DNA of 64,000 nucleotides, taken from Macrolepiota albuminosa (lineage: Eukaryota; Basidiomycota; Agaricomycetes; Agaricales; Agaricaceae). The notes below the pieces were generated by a model. The model was not told the origin of the DNA, searched no databases, and was given only the letters and a program-made list of their open reading frames with translations. Positions 1 through 9,893 of the stretch are shown one piece after another. The stretch lies in contig JAMWFC010000053.1 in NCBI GenBank assembly GCA_027475525.1, forward strand, positions 496,001 through 560,000, given 5' to 3'. A program made the translations under genes and the position numbers. The first letter of the stretch is position 1; each line of letters opens with the position of its first letter.

Positions 1-1
1 T

Positions 2-1158
2 CAACGCAATCGTGAATCCCCTGGGGATAATGCGGAAACAACCCTTGGGAGGCGTGTGGCAGCCCGTGAAGCAGCTCGTGCTTCAACGACAGGCTCAAGG
101 AGGAACTCGAATTCGTTGACACGCTTTGAAGGCAATTTAATCCAGCTTGTTGTCAACATGGAACAAGAATTCGACCATCTACGACAGCGGCACTCGGAGC
201 TCTCGAGGAGTTTTGCCCCTGATACTAGGTCCGCTCTTTCGTCGCGTCGAACCATCGAACTTCGTAGGCAGCTTGCGGCGCAAAGTCGTGAGGCGAGCTC
301 ACCCGCGAATATTTCCCTGGTTCCACCCCCGGACTTGTTGAGACGTAGGCTGACGGGTTTCCCGTCCTCACGCTCACCAACGATGTCCTGGTCCGATCGA
401 TTGTCACTACTGTCCAACTTTTCTTCTGTCCAAAATCTCACTACCCCTGTTTCGACTGGTTCTTCTCGGCCTCTTCTTTTTGAAGAGCCCACAAGCTATC
501 TACAAGGTACAGAGGAATCCAACGAAAGTAGAAGTGATGCCTTCTCGAACGAGCCTGGCGTAGAATTCGATAGAAGCTACGTAGTACGAAGGAGGTTTGA
601 CGCAGACGGCGAAGAGCATGTCCATCCCATCAATCTAGAATGGCTTGATGAGCCGCTTATCTTGGTGGGGCAAGGGCGTAGAGCTGTACAGCGTGAGCAG
701 CCTGAAGTTGTGTCGCATCGTCGACGAGGCTGGGGTGTGTGCCTTTCAAGTTTGTTCCACGGGGGTTAGAACATGGAACTGATATTATTCATACAGCCCG
801 GCTTGATCCTGATGGAAATGAGATATCCTCTGAACAGGAAGAAGAACTGGAGCGGGCGAGGTCCGAGTATCGTATTCAGGCACGAACAGCGGATCCTGGT
901 GTCCACTGGACTACTTTGACATCCCTAAGCCCCGACGACGATGACGGAATACCTCGGGTGCGGCTTAATAATAATAATCTTGCCCGACGCCGTCACAAGA
1001 ACGGGGAGTCGGAAAAAATTGTTGATGCTAGTCCGGTGAAGGCATTCCATCCTTGCCCGCTGCCTATGCCTTTGGAAGATATGGATTGGACACCGCCATT
1101 GTGCAAGCCTTTACGGGTCAACAGAGTCTCGGAGCATGCGAGCTTCGCCGGCCGGTGA
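2..1158 (+). CDS. Unrecognised protein, 3' part of gene (5' end outside window)
   Basis: The frame is open from base 2, so the true start lies upstream. One intron is inferred at 735-796 (62 nt, GTGTGT donor, CTGAT branch about 17 nt before an ATACAG acceptor); it joins the two frames as ...RRGWARLDPDGN. The stop is TGA at 1156-1158. What can be seen: a Ser/Arg-rich N-terminal part, a short charged helix that could be a coiled coil (NMEQEFDHLRQRHSELSR), then an acidic Glu-rich stretch (SSEQEEELERARSEY) and a run of four Asn. No catalytic or binding motif is recognised. Coding is inferred from long open frames joined by a good intron. Function unknown. Confidence 0.6.
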
Positions 1159-1647
1159 CTGGATCTTTTCCGACTTTAGCAAAACGCTTCGGGACTCTTT
1201 TTTTTTTCACTACTGGTTCGGCCGTAACGCTTGCTTTTTTTTCTTATTTATTGTATTTATCTACAAATAATCATAGGATCCATAGGTGCGAAGAGCGGGG
1301 TTCTGGAGCCGCGGGAATAGTCGACCTTCCATGTTGTATTACATTACTTCCAGACAATGAAAAGGATATGGATGATAGATAGATCATTGAACCTGGATCT
1401 TTGGGACGCGGAGCGGCGACTCACGAGAAAAGTTGTTTAGCTCAGGCTTCGACGCTCTGGCCCTGGTCTGCGCTCTTTGGGAAAAAAATTCCAAGAAGAG
1501 CCGCGTCGCGAAAGTCTACCTACCCCACCCTGGTGTGGGTTTTGTGTGGGGGGTCACGGTTGAACTTACGACACCACACACACCGCCGATCAAGTTGCCA
1601 CTCTCGAGAACCTACTATGTAGAACTACCCTCGATTAAACCACAAAG

Positions 1648-1801
1648 AAAATCCCGCCAGCCCTTGCGTCGATCGTTCTTTTGTCCTTGGCCAAGTGTGT
1701 TCTTGGCCGTTCTCTCGGGCCATAAAAATCCCGCCAGCCCTTGCGTCGATCGTTCTTTTGTCCTTGGCCAAGTGTGTTCTTGGCCGTTCTCTCGGGCCAT
1801 A
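1648..1801. repeat. 77-bp perfect tandem duplication (probable assembly artefact)
   Basis: Two copies of a 77-bp unit starting AAAATCCCGCCAG lie back to back in non-coding DNA. The period is the same as in fifteen other unrelated duplications in this window. Confidence 0.9.
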
Positions 1802-2007
1802 ACCTTCCTTGCATTTTGGATACTATACAAGGCCGACTTCCGCAGCCTCTCTCTCGATTGGATAAGGATAGGTTAGTTCTGATTTGGTTCATAGAAGACG
1901 AATGACGAATGACGAATAGAGGGCCCGCGAGGGTAGGGTGGGGAAATGTAAAATTATAAATTACTATGTATGTATGTATGCATGGCCATGGTATGTATAT
2001 GGATTAC

Positions 2008-2161
2008 TATTGATAGAAGGGTTGAAACAAACCAAAGCCATGTGTTGTGGGGGTTGAGTTGGGTTGGGTGGTTGGTTGGTTGGTTATTGATAGAAGGGTT
2101 GAAACAAACCAAAGCCATGTGTTGTGGGGGTTGAGTTGGGTTGGGTGGTTGGTTGGTTGGT
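2008..2161. repeat. 77-bp perfect tandem duplication (probable assembly artefact)
   Basis: Two copies of a unit containing TGATAGAAGGGTTG and ending in GGTT repeats. Period 77 bp, non-coding. Confidence 0.88.
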
Positions 2162-2611
2162 TTTTAATTCGTTAGGGATGGAATGGGGAAATAAGCCCAG
2201 CCTCCTCGTGGACGGTATACGGTACGGTACGTGTCTTCCGCCTACCACGCTAACAAATGAATGAATCAATAAATGAATGAATGGGATATTTATTGCAACA
2301 TGACCACTGCGCCGGACCACGGACCACACACAGAGCACAGAGCACGATGAAACGGAACCCGGAAACCAAAACCAAAACCGAAACCGAGCCTGTCGTCGAG
2401 CGAGCGATCCAAGCAAGCAAGCATGAATGCATTGCGTTCCTTTATGGCATGGCATCGGCATGGGCAAGGGCAATGGGCGTGGGCGTGGGGTCGGTCCCGC
2501 ACGGTGGCATTTACGTCGTCTTCAAAAAAGAATTTCTAAAAACATCCCTAACATCTGAATCCTAACCGTCCTACTATCTTACCCTACCATCCTACTATCT
2601 TACCTACCATC

Positions 2612-2765
2612 CTGCCACCTTACCATCTTACCATCCTTGACACCTTACTATCTTCGCATCTTCGCATCGCATCTTCGCATCTTACCATCTGCCACCTTAC
2701 CATCTTACCATCCTTGACACCTTACTATCTTCGCATCTTCGCATCGCATCTTCGCATCTTACCAT
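2612..2765. repeat. 77-bp perfect tandem duplication (probable assembly artefact)
   Basis: Two copies of a unit beginning CTGCCACCTTACCATC, set inside a naturally repetitive ACCATCTT tract. Because the tract itself is repetitive, this one alone could be biological, but the 77-bp period matches the rest. Confidence 0.8.
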
Positions 2766-3606
2766 CTTGACACCCTTGACATTGACACCACATCACACAA
2801 ATCACAAAATCACAAAATCATAATTCTTCTTTTCGATACAATCGTAAAAATGACGAAAGGGCCTCTACGTCTACGTCTTACATAGTCAGTTCAAAGTTTC
2901 AAAGTCCAAAGGCCATCGAGACCCGCGTTCTGTTCGTTCGAAGTCAAGTCAAGTCAAGTCAAGGTCCTAAGCTTTAAGCTTTAAGCGCTAAGCTTGAGCA
3001 TGTTCGACGGGTTACGAGGTTGCCTCGAACGAAATTTGATAAATGTATTCATGTATGTATGTATATACGCATGTATGGTATGTATGTATGGTATCGCATT
3101 CCGTCCGTCCATCCACCACACACGAGACACAAAGACACGAAGGACACAAGTAGACTCTCTCTATATATATCGTCAATGTAATAAAGACAAAAAGGAAAAA
3201 CGAACTCTATGTATGTATGTATGTATGTACATTGTGCCCCATGGCCCCACCCTCTGCAAGAAAACCATACGAGAAAACCATTCGACAAAGAGAAAAAGAA
3301 CGAGAAGAGAAGAGAGGGGAAAGAGAAGAGAAGAGAACGAGAACGAGAACGAGAAAGGAATTTTTTTTTTGGAAAAACGTAGGGATCCAAGCGGGGCATA
3401 AAAAAATCGTTGAAGTAAGTAATAACGTACAAAGAAAAAAGACACAGACACAGACACAGAGAGAAAGAGAGAGAGAGAAGTAAGAAAAAAAAACAAAATC
3501 ATGCTCATGACAAATAAACCGTACGTCAGCGAACAAAAAAAAACCGTAAAAGCAGACAAGCGAGAAAAAAAAAGGGAGCTGTAAAGAGAGTGGATTGGTA
3601 CGTAGA

Positions 3607-3760
3607 CAAGGCAAGGCAAGCGTATATATAATAAGCTGTATGTATATATGGTGTGTGTGTGTATACATGTAATAACGTGTGTGCAAGGCAAGGCAAGCGT
3701 ATATATAATAAGCTGTATGTATATATGGTGTGTGTGTGTATACATGTAATAACGTGTGTG
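3607..3760. repeat. 77-bp perfect tandem duplication (probable assembly artefact)
   Basis: Two copies of a unit beginning CAAGGCAAGGCAAGCG and carrying TATATA and GT runs. Period 77 bp. Confidence 0.88.
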
Positions 3761-4025
3761 TGTGTGTGTGCGTGTACAAAAAAGAGTGTGCGCGTTGTGT
3801 TGCATGCAGTGTTACCAGTACCTCTTGTAGCAGGAGGTAGATGCATGGCCTTTGAAAGAACGTGGTTGGGTTGGGTTGGGTCGGTCATCTTTTTCCACAC
3901 GAAACCAAGAAACATTTCCATCCATCCAATACCAAAAAACGAGTGTGTGTGTGTGTGTGTGGTATGAACCAAGAACCAAGAACCAAGAACCAAGAAATCC
4001 AGAATCCAGAATCCAAAAACAAAAA

Positions 4026-5890
4026 TCACTCATCGACACGCACACTCCCCGCGCCCGCGCCGATACCAATCTTTCCCAAAAGCGCACGGATAGCACTGCG
4101 CGCGCTAGCGGTACTCTTTATGCTTGCGAGACTGCGCACGCTGCGGCCCGCGGCGCTCCTGAAGCTCTCGAGGGACGGGGCGGTGTGCAGCGACGACGGG
4201 TACGGCCCGCACCGCGGGGGGGCGCCCAGTGCGATGCTTGATGTCGTGGATATGGGGCTCGGGTTCGTGCTCGATGGCGCGGTGCGTGGGCGGCGCGAGT
4301 GCGCGTGTGAGTGCGTGCGGTGTTTGGTGTGGATAGGCGTCGATGGGACGCTGGAGGCGCGAGGGACGCCGCGGTGCGTGCGTTGTACCAGGACGGGCAG
4401 TGTGTCTGTCGAGTTGGAGTTTGAGCGCGCGCGGATTGTGCTTGTGCTTGTACTACTCGTGCTCGTGCTTGTGCTCGAGCTCGTTGTGGTAGACCTGGCT
4501 TGGGATCGTAGCGAGGTGGTGGAACGGCTCGCAAATGGGTACAGAGTCATCGGGTATGTAGCTGGCGGGGAGCCCAGTGCAAAAGGACCGGAAATGGTCG
4601 GACGAGTGGGCAGAGGCGCAGACCTGCGTTTGAGTTTCCTTTCAGTCTTGGGCGGGGCGGCATTCGGCGGCTTTGTAAGGCTCAAGAAACGTCGAAGGCC
4701 GTGTTTGTTCGCAGCCAAGGGAGTGACGTCTTCATCTTCGAGCTCCTCGTCCTCTTCGAGGATGCCGCCGATTTGCTCGCGCTTTGGGGGGACGTACTTT
4801 TGGCCAATCTCGAGCTCGAGCGGGGCGTCGAGGTTGACTGCAGGCGCGACATCGAGCTCGAGACTGAGATCGAGGTCCATGGTGTCAATGTCGAGCCCCA
4901 TCTCCCAGGCGAGTGCGCCCTTGGTGAGGCCCGAGGCCAGGTCGTCCTGGTCGAGGTCGAGGTCGAGGTCGCCGTAGCTGCTCTTGGGGACGTGGTCTTG
5001 CTCAATGTCGGAATCGTACTCGTCGGGATAATGGACGGTGGGCTCGTCGACAAAGGTGACGCTCTTGACGGAGCCCGAGACGGAGCCGCTGGAGGGGCCG
5101 CGGGTGAAGAGGGCGGCGAGGGAGCGCTGGGGAGTGGGGCGCGAGGACACGGACGGGGAGCGGCTGAGGATGGATTTGGTGGGGACGGAGGGGGGTTTGG
5201 GAGACGCGGGGACAGAGGGCGAGGGAGAGGTGGCCGAGGTGGAGGCGGAGTGTGCGGATGTGGTAGAGTTTGCGGTAGAGTTGGACGAGGCGGAAGAGGC
5301 GCGGTTGCGTTGGGGAGGAGTCGGACGAGTGATGACTATTGGCAGGGGTTTGGGATTTTGTTTGGGCCTAGAGTCGGCGAGACCAAGCATGGTCCAGATG
5401 GTGCGTTCCTTCTCGTTGTCCTTTGCACTGAGCGGCTTTGCAATGACGGAATGCACGGGGCGGGTCGACGGAGGACGGGCCGGCGTGGAGAGGGGCGCGA
5501 GCGGCGCACGGGGAGGACGCTTGGGGCTGCGGTAGATCCACTCTGTGGGTCGGGGCGGGGTTGGGCGGGTCACGGGGGCAGGAATGAGACTGTCGCTGGG
5601 TTTGCGGGGACTGGGGGGCGTGATAGCGTCGTCGAGGAGATGGTAGTGGCGGTGGCGCTGGGATGTGCGAGAGAGCGGACAGGTGCGGACGCGGAGACTG
5701 GGGCTGTTGTCGTCGGTGAGAATGGCCTCTGTGGCATGGAGCCAGCGCAGTTCGTCGATGGACAAGGGCTGCATGTGGGACTCAGTCACACTCGAGTGGG
5801 TCAGTTGCGGGCATGGAGCCAGCGCAGTTCGTCGATGGACAAGGGCTGCATGTGGGACTCAGTCACACTCGAGTGGGTCAGTTGCGGCAT
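4026..5890 (-). CDS. Ser/Pro/Thr-rich intronless hypothetical protein
   Basis: A single long open frame of more than 580 residues without introns. As written the frame starts at 5789, but a 77-bp duplication (5733-5886) lies on the N-terminus. With one copy removed, the start is the ATG at 5888-5890, reading MPQLTHSSVTESHMQPL. The protein is mostly low complexity: Ser/Pro/Thr tracts, a patch SVTFVDEPTVHYPDEYDSD in the middle, an alternating Asp-Leu stretch after it, and a basic Ser/Ala-rich C-terminus ending in VRVDE. It is probably largely disordered. No enzyme domain is recognised. The region is strikingly GC-rich, and a long antisense frame exists, but only this strand gives the acidic patch and a plausible start. 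Function unknown. Confidence 0.65.
5733..5886. repeat. 77-bp perfect tandem duplication (probable assembly artefact)
   Basis: Two copies of a unit beginning GGCATGGAGCCAGCG, lying over the start codon region of the minus-strand gene ending at 4026. It duplicates the first ~25 codons and displaces the start. Confidence 0.93.
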
Positions 5891-6019
5891 TATATAGCCA
5901 GCCAGCCAACAAGAAGAACAGAAGCATTGCCAGTCCGAGGGCCTACGCATTGTCGCATTTTTACCTTGTGCTCTACACGTGCTCAATCTGAGCCAGCCCG
6001 GTCTGCCTACATCACGTGT

Positions 6020-6513
6020 CTACATCCATGGCCGCTCCCCGTGCACCCCGCTCCAGATCCCCCGCGTCGCCTCTGTCCTGCTCTCCACCGTCTTTCGTTT
6101 GAGCGGTTTGATTTTGGCACCAGACGAGTCCAGCAGCAAATGCACCTTGCTGTTGATTTCCCCCATCGTCAGTCCCTTCAGCGGGATCACCTTGTCCCTG
6201 TTGTTCACTGTCAATTCGTCAGTCCATGTCCCTCCTAACCGCCACTCCACGCACCATAGAATCCCCGCACAATCGGCTCCCGATGCACCCGCTGCCGCAC
6301 CACCACCTCCACATGCGGGTTGTCCCGTGCAAGTCCCACCAGTCGCGTAAGCAGGTACCGCCGCGTCGTCTCGGACGAAGCCCACCGGTCGCAGCACTCA
6401 AACACCAGCTTCCGAATCTGCGGCACAAACGCCGCGTGCCCGTTGGCTGCCGCTGACCACAGTCTCCCTCTGAGTATGCCCACCATGGTTGTTGTCAGCT
6501 GTCGGAGTTTCAA
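6020..6513 (-). CDS. mrpl51: Mitochondrial large-subunit ribosomal protein mL43 (MRPL51/L43 family)
   Basis: Structural protein of the mitochondrial ribosome large subunit, of the L43/S25/CI-B8 thioredoxin-like fold. Exons 6513-6255 and 6207-6020, with a 47-nt intron at 6254-6208 (GTGCGT...ACTGACG...GACAG); this gives 148 residues. Diagnostic stretches: FVPQIRKLVFECCDRW, the NPHVEVVVRQRVHREP strand, VRGFY|VNNRDKVIPLKGL across the splice, and LLLDSSGAKIKPLKR near the end. The start could be Met-1 (6513) or the internal Met-10 (6486), which would leave a shorter basic leader suited to mitochondrial import. It is divergent from the gene at 6555, with only 41-68 bp between start codons, so the two probably share a promoter. 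Confidence 0.9.
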
Positions 6514-6554
6514 TTTTCTTTTTTTTTTCCCGCTTTTGTTGCCCTCTTACAATT

Positions 6555-8460
6555 ATGGCACGCCCGACTCGCTCTGCAAAGCGCAAACGGCCCGACGTCC
6601 TCCATCCTGCGCCACAAATCCCCCTGCGCCACTCTGACCCTCCTCTCTCAAAGCAGCATGCTGCCGCCATCCTCGACGTCCTCAGCATCGTTGACTCCCA
6701 GGGCCTCCTCGACCGCGTCTTCCCCGTACACGCCCATCCCACCCGCTCCAGCCCACTCCGCGCCCTTCTCGCAGAACAGCAGCCTCTTTCCGTCCTCCGC
6801 GCTGCCATACACCACCTCCAGCCCATCTCTGCCCTCCCCCGTGCCCATCTCTCTCCCACTGCCGCACAGCAGCACCGATTCTGCTCACTCGCCACCGACC
6901 TCCTCAACCAAGCCTCTGCCGCATCTGCACCTCTCCTCGACGACTTTCTCCCCGCCTCTCCATCCAACAAACCCCGGCCCCTCAGATACGCACTCCTCCA
7001 TCTGCACCTCTCCTCGACGACTTTCTCCCCGCCTCTCCATCCAACAAACCCCGGCCCCTCAGATACGCACTCCTCCAGCATCTCCCAAACCAGAATATTG
7101 GTCCTCTCTCAACAGTCCCTCTCATGTCTCCCTAACCTCTTCCCACCGCCCATGCAGAGCTCGTCGCCGTCCTCCCCACTCCGTCCAGTCAGTCAGACAA
7201 ATACCCCGTCCCCACCCTCGCCTCGTATGCATCCGCCCCAATCTCCCAATCCATCAAGCCACTCCCCCAACAACGCACCGTCACAACCGGCGCTTTTCTC
7301 GACTTTGGGCCCTGGGCCAGCTTTGCACCTACCTTTGACCACGACGGTGAGGTTGTCGGCCGCAACGAGCTCGCTCTCACCCTCTACGCGTCTCGCCCCA
7401 TCAAGCGCACACGTGAGTGCGAGTCCATTCAAGAACCCCCTCCTATCCAGCTTGCCGGCCCTGCATCCGTGGATCTCGAAGACGAGCTACGCGAGCTCTT
7501 CCCGCCGGAAGACGCTGCCGCTGTCAAGAGTGCCCTGGACACCCTCCACCTCGAAAACGCCGTCCAAGAGCTCCTCGACAGGAACCGCCGCGCGTTGCTC
7601 AGACTCGAGCATCTCCAGCATGAGCGCATCATCAACGACGACGCACCCGTTGAACAAGGCTCAGAGGAATGGGATACAGGTATGTTTTCCATCCAGCTCG
7701 GCCGAATCCCATTCACTCTCCTTCAGCACAAGGAATACTAGAAACATTAACTGTCCTCGCATCATTACGTCCCCGATCCACGACCGCGAAATCTATTATC
7801 CCGCCACCGTCGATCCTCCACAGACTCCACCGCACCCTTGCCGTCTCTCCTTCTCCCGGATGGCACGGCACACTCCCCGACTCCCGTCCCGGAGCACTTT
7901 CCGACGACACCACGTTCAAAAAGTCGTCCCGCGCCGTGCCTCCCCCGACACCAACGCCAACGGCCACCAACCCCGCCGCTGCGTCTACCGCCGCCCCCGT
8001 CACCGTCACTGCCCCCGTCGCGCTGCCGTACTCTGGCTACACGTACGCGTACGGCCAGCAGGGGCAGACCCAGCCCTACCGCCCCGCGAGCACCGGTGCG
8101 CCGCCCGCCCCCACCAACGGCTACACCCAGTACGCATCGCAATATTATGCGTACACGCCCCAACAGCAGGGCCAGCAGCAGAATTATTATACAGGCCAGC
8201 AGCAGGGGTACACTGCTGCTTCGTATTCGACGTGGTATAATAATCTGTATAGTGCGCAGCAGGCAAGCGGCAGTGCGTCTGGGAAGAGCACGCCTCAGCC
8301 GCAGGCGGCAGGGTCGTATGGCAGCTTTTTTGGGACGGCGCCAGCAAGGACGCCGGCTGTGGCCAACACGGTGTATGCTTCTACGACGCCGAGGACACAG
8401 ACAGGTGGACAGCAGGGGGGGTATTATGGGTATAATAATAACCAGGCCGCACCAAAGTAG
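6555..8460 (+). CDS. Hypothetical protein with Gln/Tyr/Gly-rich (prion-like) C-terminus
   Basis: Starts at ATG 6555 (MARPTRSAKRKRPDV). The N-terminal part is a basic segment followed by helical sequence ending in SPSNKPRPLRYALL, where a 77-bp duplication (6922-7075) breaks the frame. After one copy is removed the frame continues, with a likely short intron near 7113-7157 (CCCTAAC branch). A Leu-rich segment follows (AVQELLDRNRRALLRLEHL), then an intron at 7680-7741 (62 nt), then a Pro/Thr linker and about 150 residues rich in Gln, Tyr, Gly and Ala with many YAY, QQQGQQ and NNYY-like repeats, ending YNNNQAAPK. Low-complexity Q/Y/G tails are typical of RNA-granule and transcription-related proteins, but that is only an analogy. 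No domain is recognised and the function is unknown. Confidence 0.6.
6922..7075. repeat. 77-bp perfect tandem duplication inside a coding region (probable assembly artefact)
   Basis: Two copies of a unit beginning CATCTGCACCTCTCC. It shifts the reading frame of the gene starting at 6555; removal of one copy restores ...PRPLRYALLQHLPNQ. Confidence 0.93.
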
Positions 8461-8536
8461 ATAACAAAATTTCTTGTAATTCTAGATGCCGAAAGGACCG
8501 ATTCATAAATAAAAATAAAAAAAAAATAAACGGAAA

Positions 8537-9733
8537 ATGACTCGCGTTTTTACCATTCGGGTCCCCGCGACGTCTGCCAACATTGGCCCCGGCTTTGACG
8601 TCGTCGGCCTCTCACTATCGCTCTACCTCACTCTCACCGTCACCGTCCCCGCCGCCCCTGCCAACGACGACGTCTATGAGCACCCCAAAATAACATACTC
8701 TGGCGAAGGCGCCGACGAAGTGCCTCTCGACGCCTACAAGAACCTCACGACCCGCGTCGCGCTGTACGTCCTGCGGTGCAACGACATCCCGACCTTCCCA
8801 TCCGGCCTCGAGCTGCACTGCGCCAACTCGATCCCATTCGGGCGCGGGCTGGGCTCGTCGGGCGCAGCCGTCATCGCGGGGGTCCTCCTCGGCAACGCCC
8901 TCGGCGCGCTCGACCTTCCTCACGCCCGTCTGCTCGACTACGCGCTCATGGTCGAGCGGCACCCGGACAACGTCACCGCCGCGCTCGTCGGGGGCTTCGT
9001 CGGGTCGTACCTCAAGGAACTCGACGACGCCGCCAGCGTCGCCGCGAGCGTGCCCCTCAGCGAGGTCCTCCCCGAGTACCCCCCCGACGCAGGCAAGGAC
9101 TGGGGCCTCGCGCCCCCCCGCCCCCCGCACGGTATCGGCCACTACGTCCGTTTCGGCTGGGCACCCGCCATCCAGGCCCTCGCCATCATCCCCCGCTTCG
9201 AGCTCAGCACCGCAAAAGCAAGACAGGTCCTCCCACTCGCGTACTCGCGCAAAGATCTCGTGCGTCCCCGTCCACGCGCGCTCCGTCCGTGCTCATCTAT
9301 CTACCCCTACCCAGGTATTCAACCTCCAGCGCCTAGCAGTGCTCACCACGGCCCTGGCTCAATCCCCACCGGACCCGGACCTCATCTACGAAGCAATGAA
9401 AGACCGCGTGCACCAGCCCTACCGCAAAACCCTCGTGCGTTTCTCACACTTTCTCGCTTGTTTTTTTCCCTTCTTTAGTTTTTTTTTTGTTCTCTTCTCA
9501 AGATCCCCGGTCTCCCAGAAGTAACGTCCCGTATCACCCCCGCGACGCATCCAGGTCTGCTCGGCATATGTCTCTCCGGCGCAGGCCCCACGATCCTCGC
9601 ACTCGCGACCGGCGGCTTCCAAGCCATCGCCGAAGACGCACGCAAGATCTTCCTCGAACAGGGCGTCGAAATCGATTGGAAGGTCCTCCAAGTCGTCGGT
9701 GGGAGTCTTGTCGAGGAAAATCCATCAACGTAA
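8537..9733 (+). CDS. thr1: Homoserine kinase (GHMP kinase family)
   Basis: Phosphorylates L-homoserine with ATP to O-phosphohomoserine, the step before threonine synthase in threonine biosynthesis (cytosol). Exons 8537-9259, 9315-9434 and 9503-9733, all phase 0; 357 residues, the usual family length. N-terminal GHMP motif: RVPATSANIGPGFD. ATP-binding GHMP motif PFGRGLGSSGAAVIAG at about residue 105, then ERHPDNVTAALVGGF. C-terminal GHMP motif GLLGICLSGAGPTILAL. Introns are 55 and 68 nt. The stop TAA at 9731-9733 falls just inside a 77-bp duplication (9727-9880), so the 3' UTR, not the coding part, is affected. It lies tail-to-tail with the dynein gene. Confidence 0.96.
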
Positions 9734-9880
9734 CAAGGTTATATATTATCTATGTAGAGTATAGAAATCGTCCAGGTATCATATGTAGAATCCATGCATA
9801 TAAAACGTAACAAGGTTATATATTATCTATGTAGAGTATAGAAATCGTCCAGGTATCATATGTAGAATCCATGCATATAA
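9727..9880. repeat. 77-bp perfect tandem duplication (probable assembly artefact)
   Basis: Two copies of a unit beginning AACGTAACAAGG, in the short space between the homoserine kinase stop and the dynein stop. The true intergenic gap is probably about 83 bp. Confidence 0.92.
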
Positions 9881-9893
9881 AAAAAAAACACAA

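Larger units (their letters stand above)
1159..4025. other. Gene-free low-complexity intergenic region
   Basis: About 2.9 kb with no convincing gene. It holds ATGT/GTAT, GT, GA and TTGG microsatellites, poly-A/T runs, degenerate ACCATCTT-type short repeats at about 2570-2770, and four of the 77-bp duplications. The open frames here are products of simple sequence (Thr/His/Tyr or Arg/Glu runs) and overlap one another on both strands. Confidence 0.7.

Noticed and set aside
1648..3760. CRISPR-like or satellite interpretation of the tandem repeats
   Set aside because: Each unit occurs only twice with no spacers, each site has a different sequence, and the period is always 77; eukaryotic context also rules out CRISPR.
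2084..4029. Long frames on both strands in the low-complexity spacer (for example His/Thr/Tyr-rich or Arg/Glu-rich ones at 3.0-3.8 kb)
   Set aside because: They arise from GT, GTAT, GA and poly-T repeats, overlap each other in several frames and show no domain or sensible splice structure.
3862..5897. Long plus-strand frames (about 370 and 400 codons) opposite the Ser/Pro-rich gene
   Set aside because: They are Gly/Arg/Val-rich mirror images of a GC-rich minus-strand gene. The minus strand gives a better start, an acidic patch and a longer single frame.
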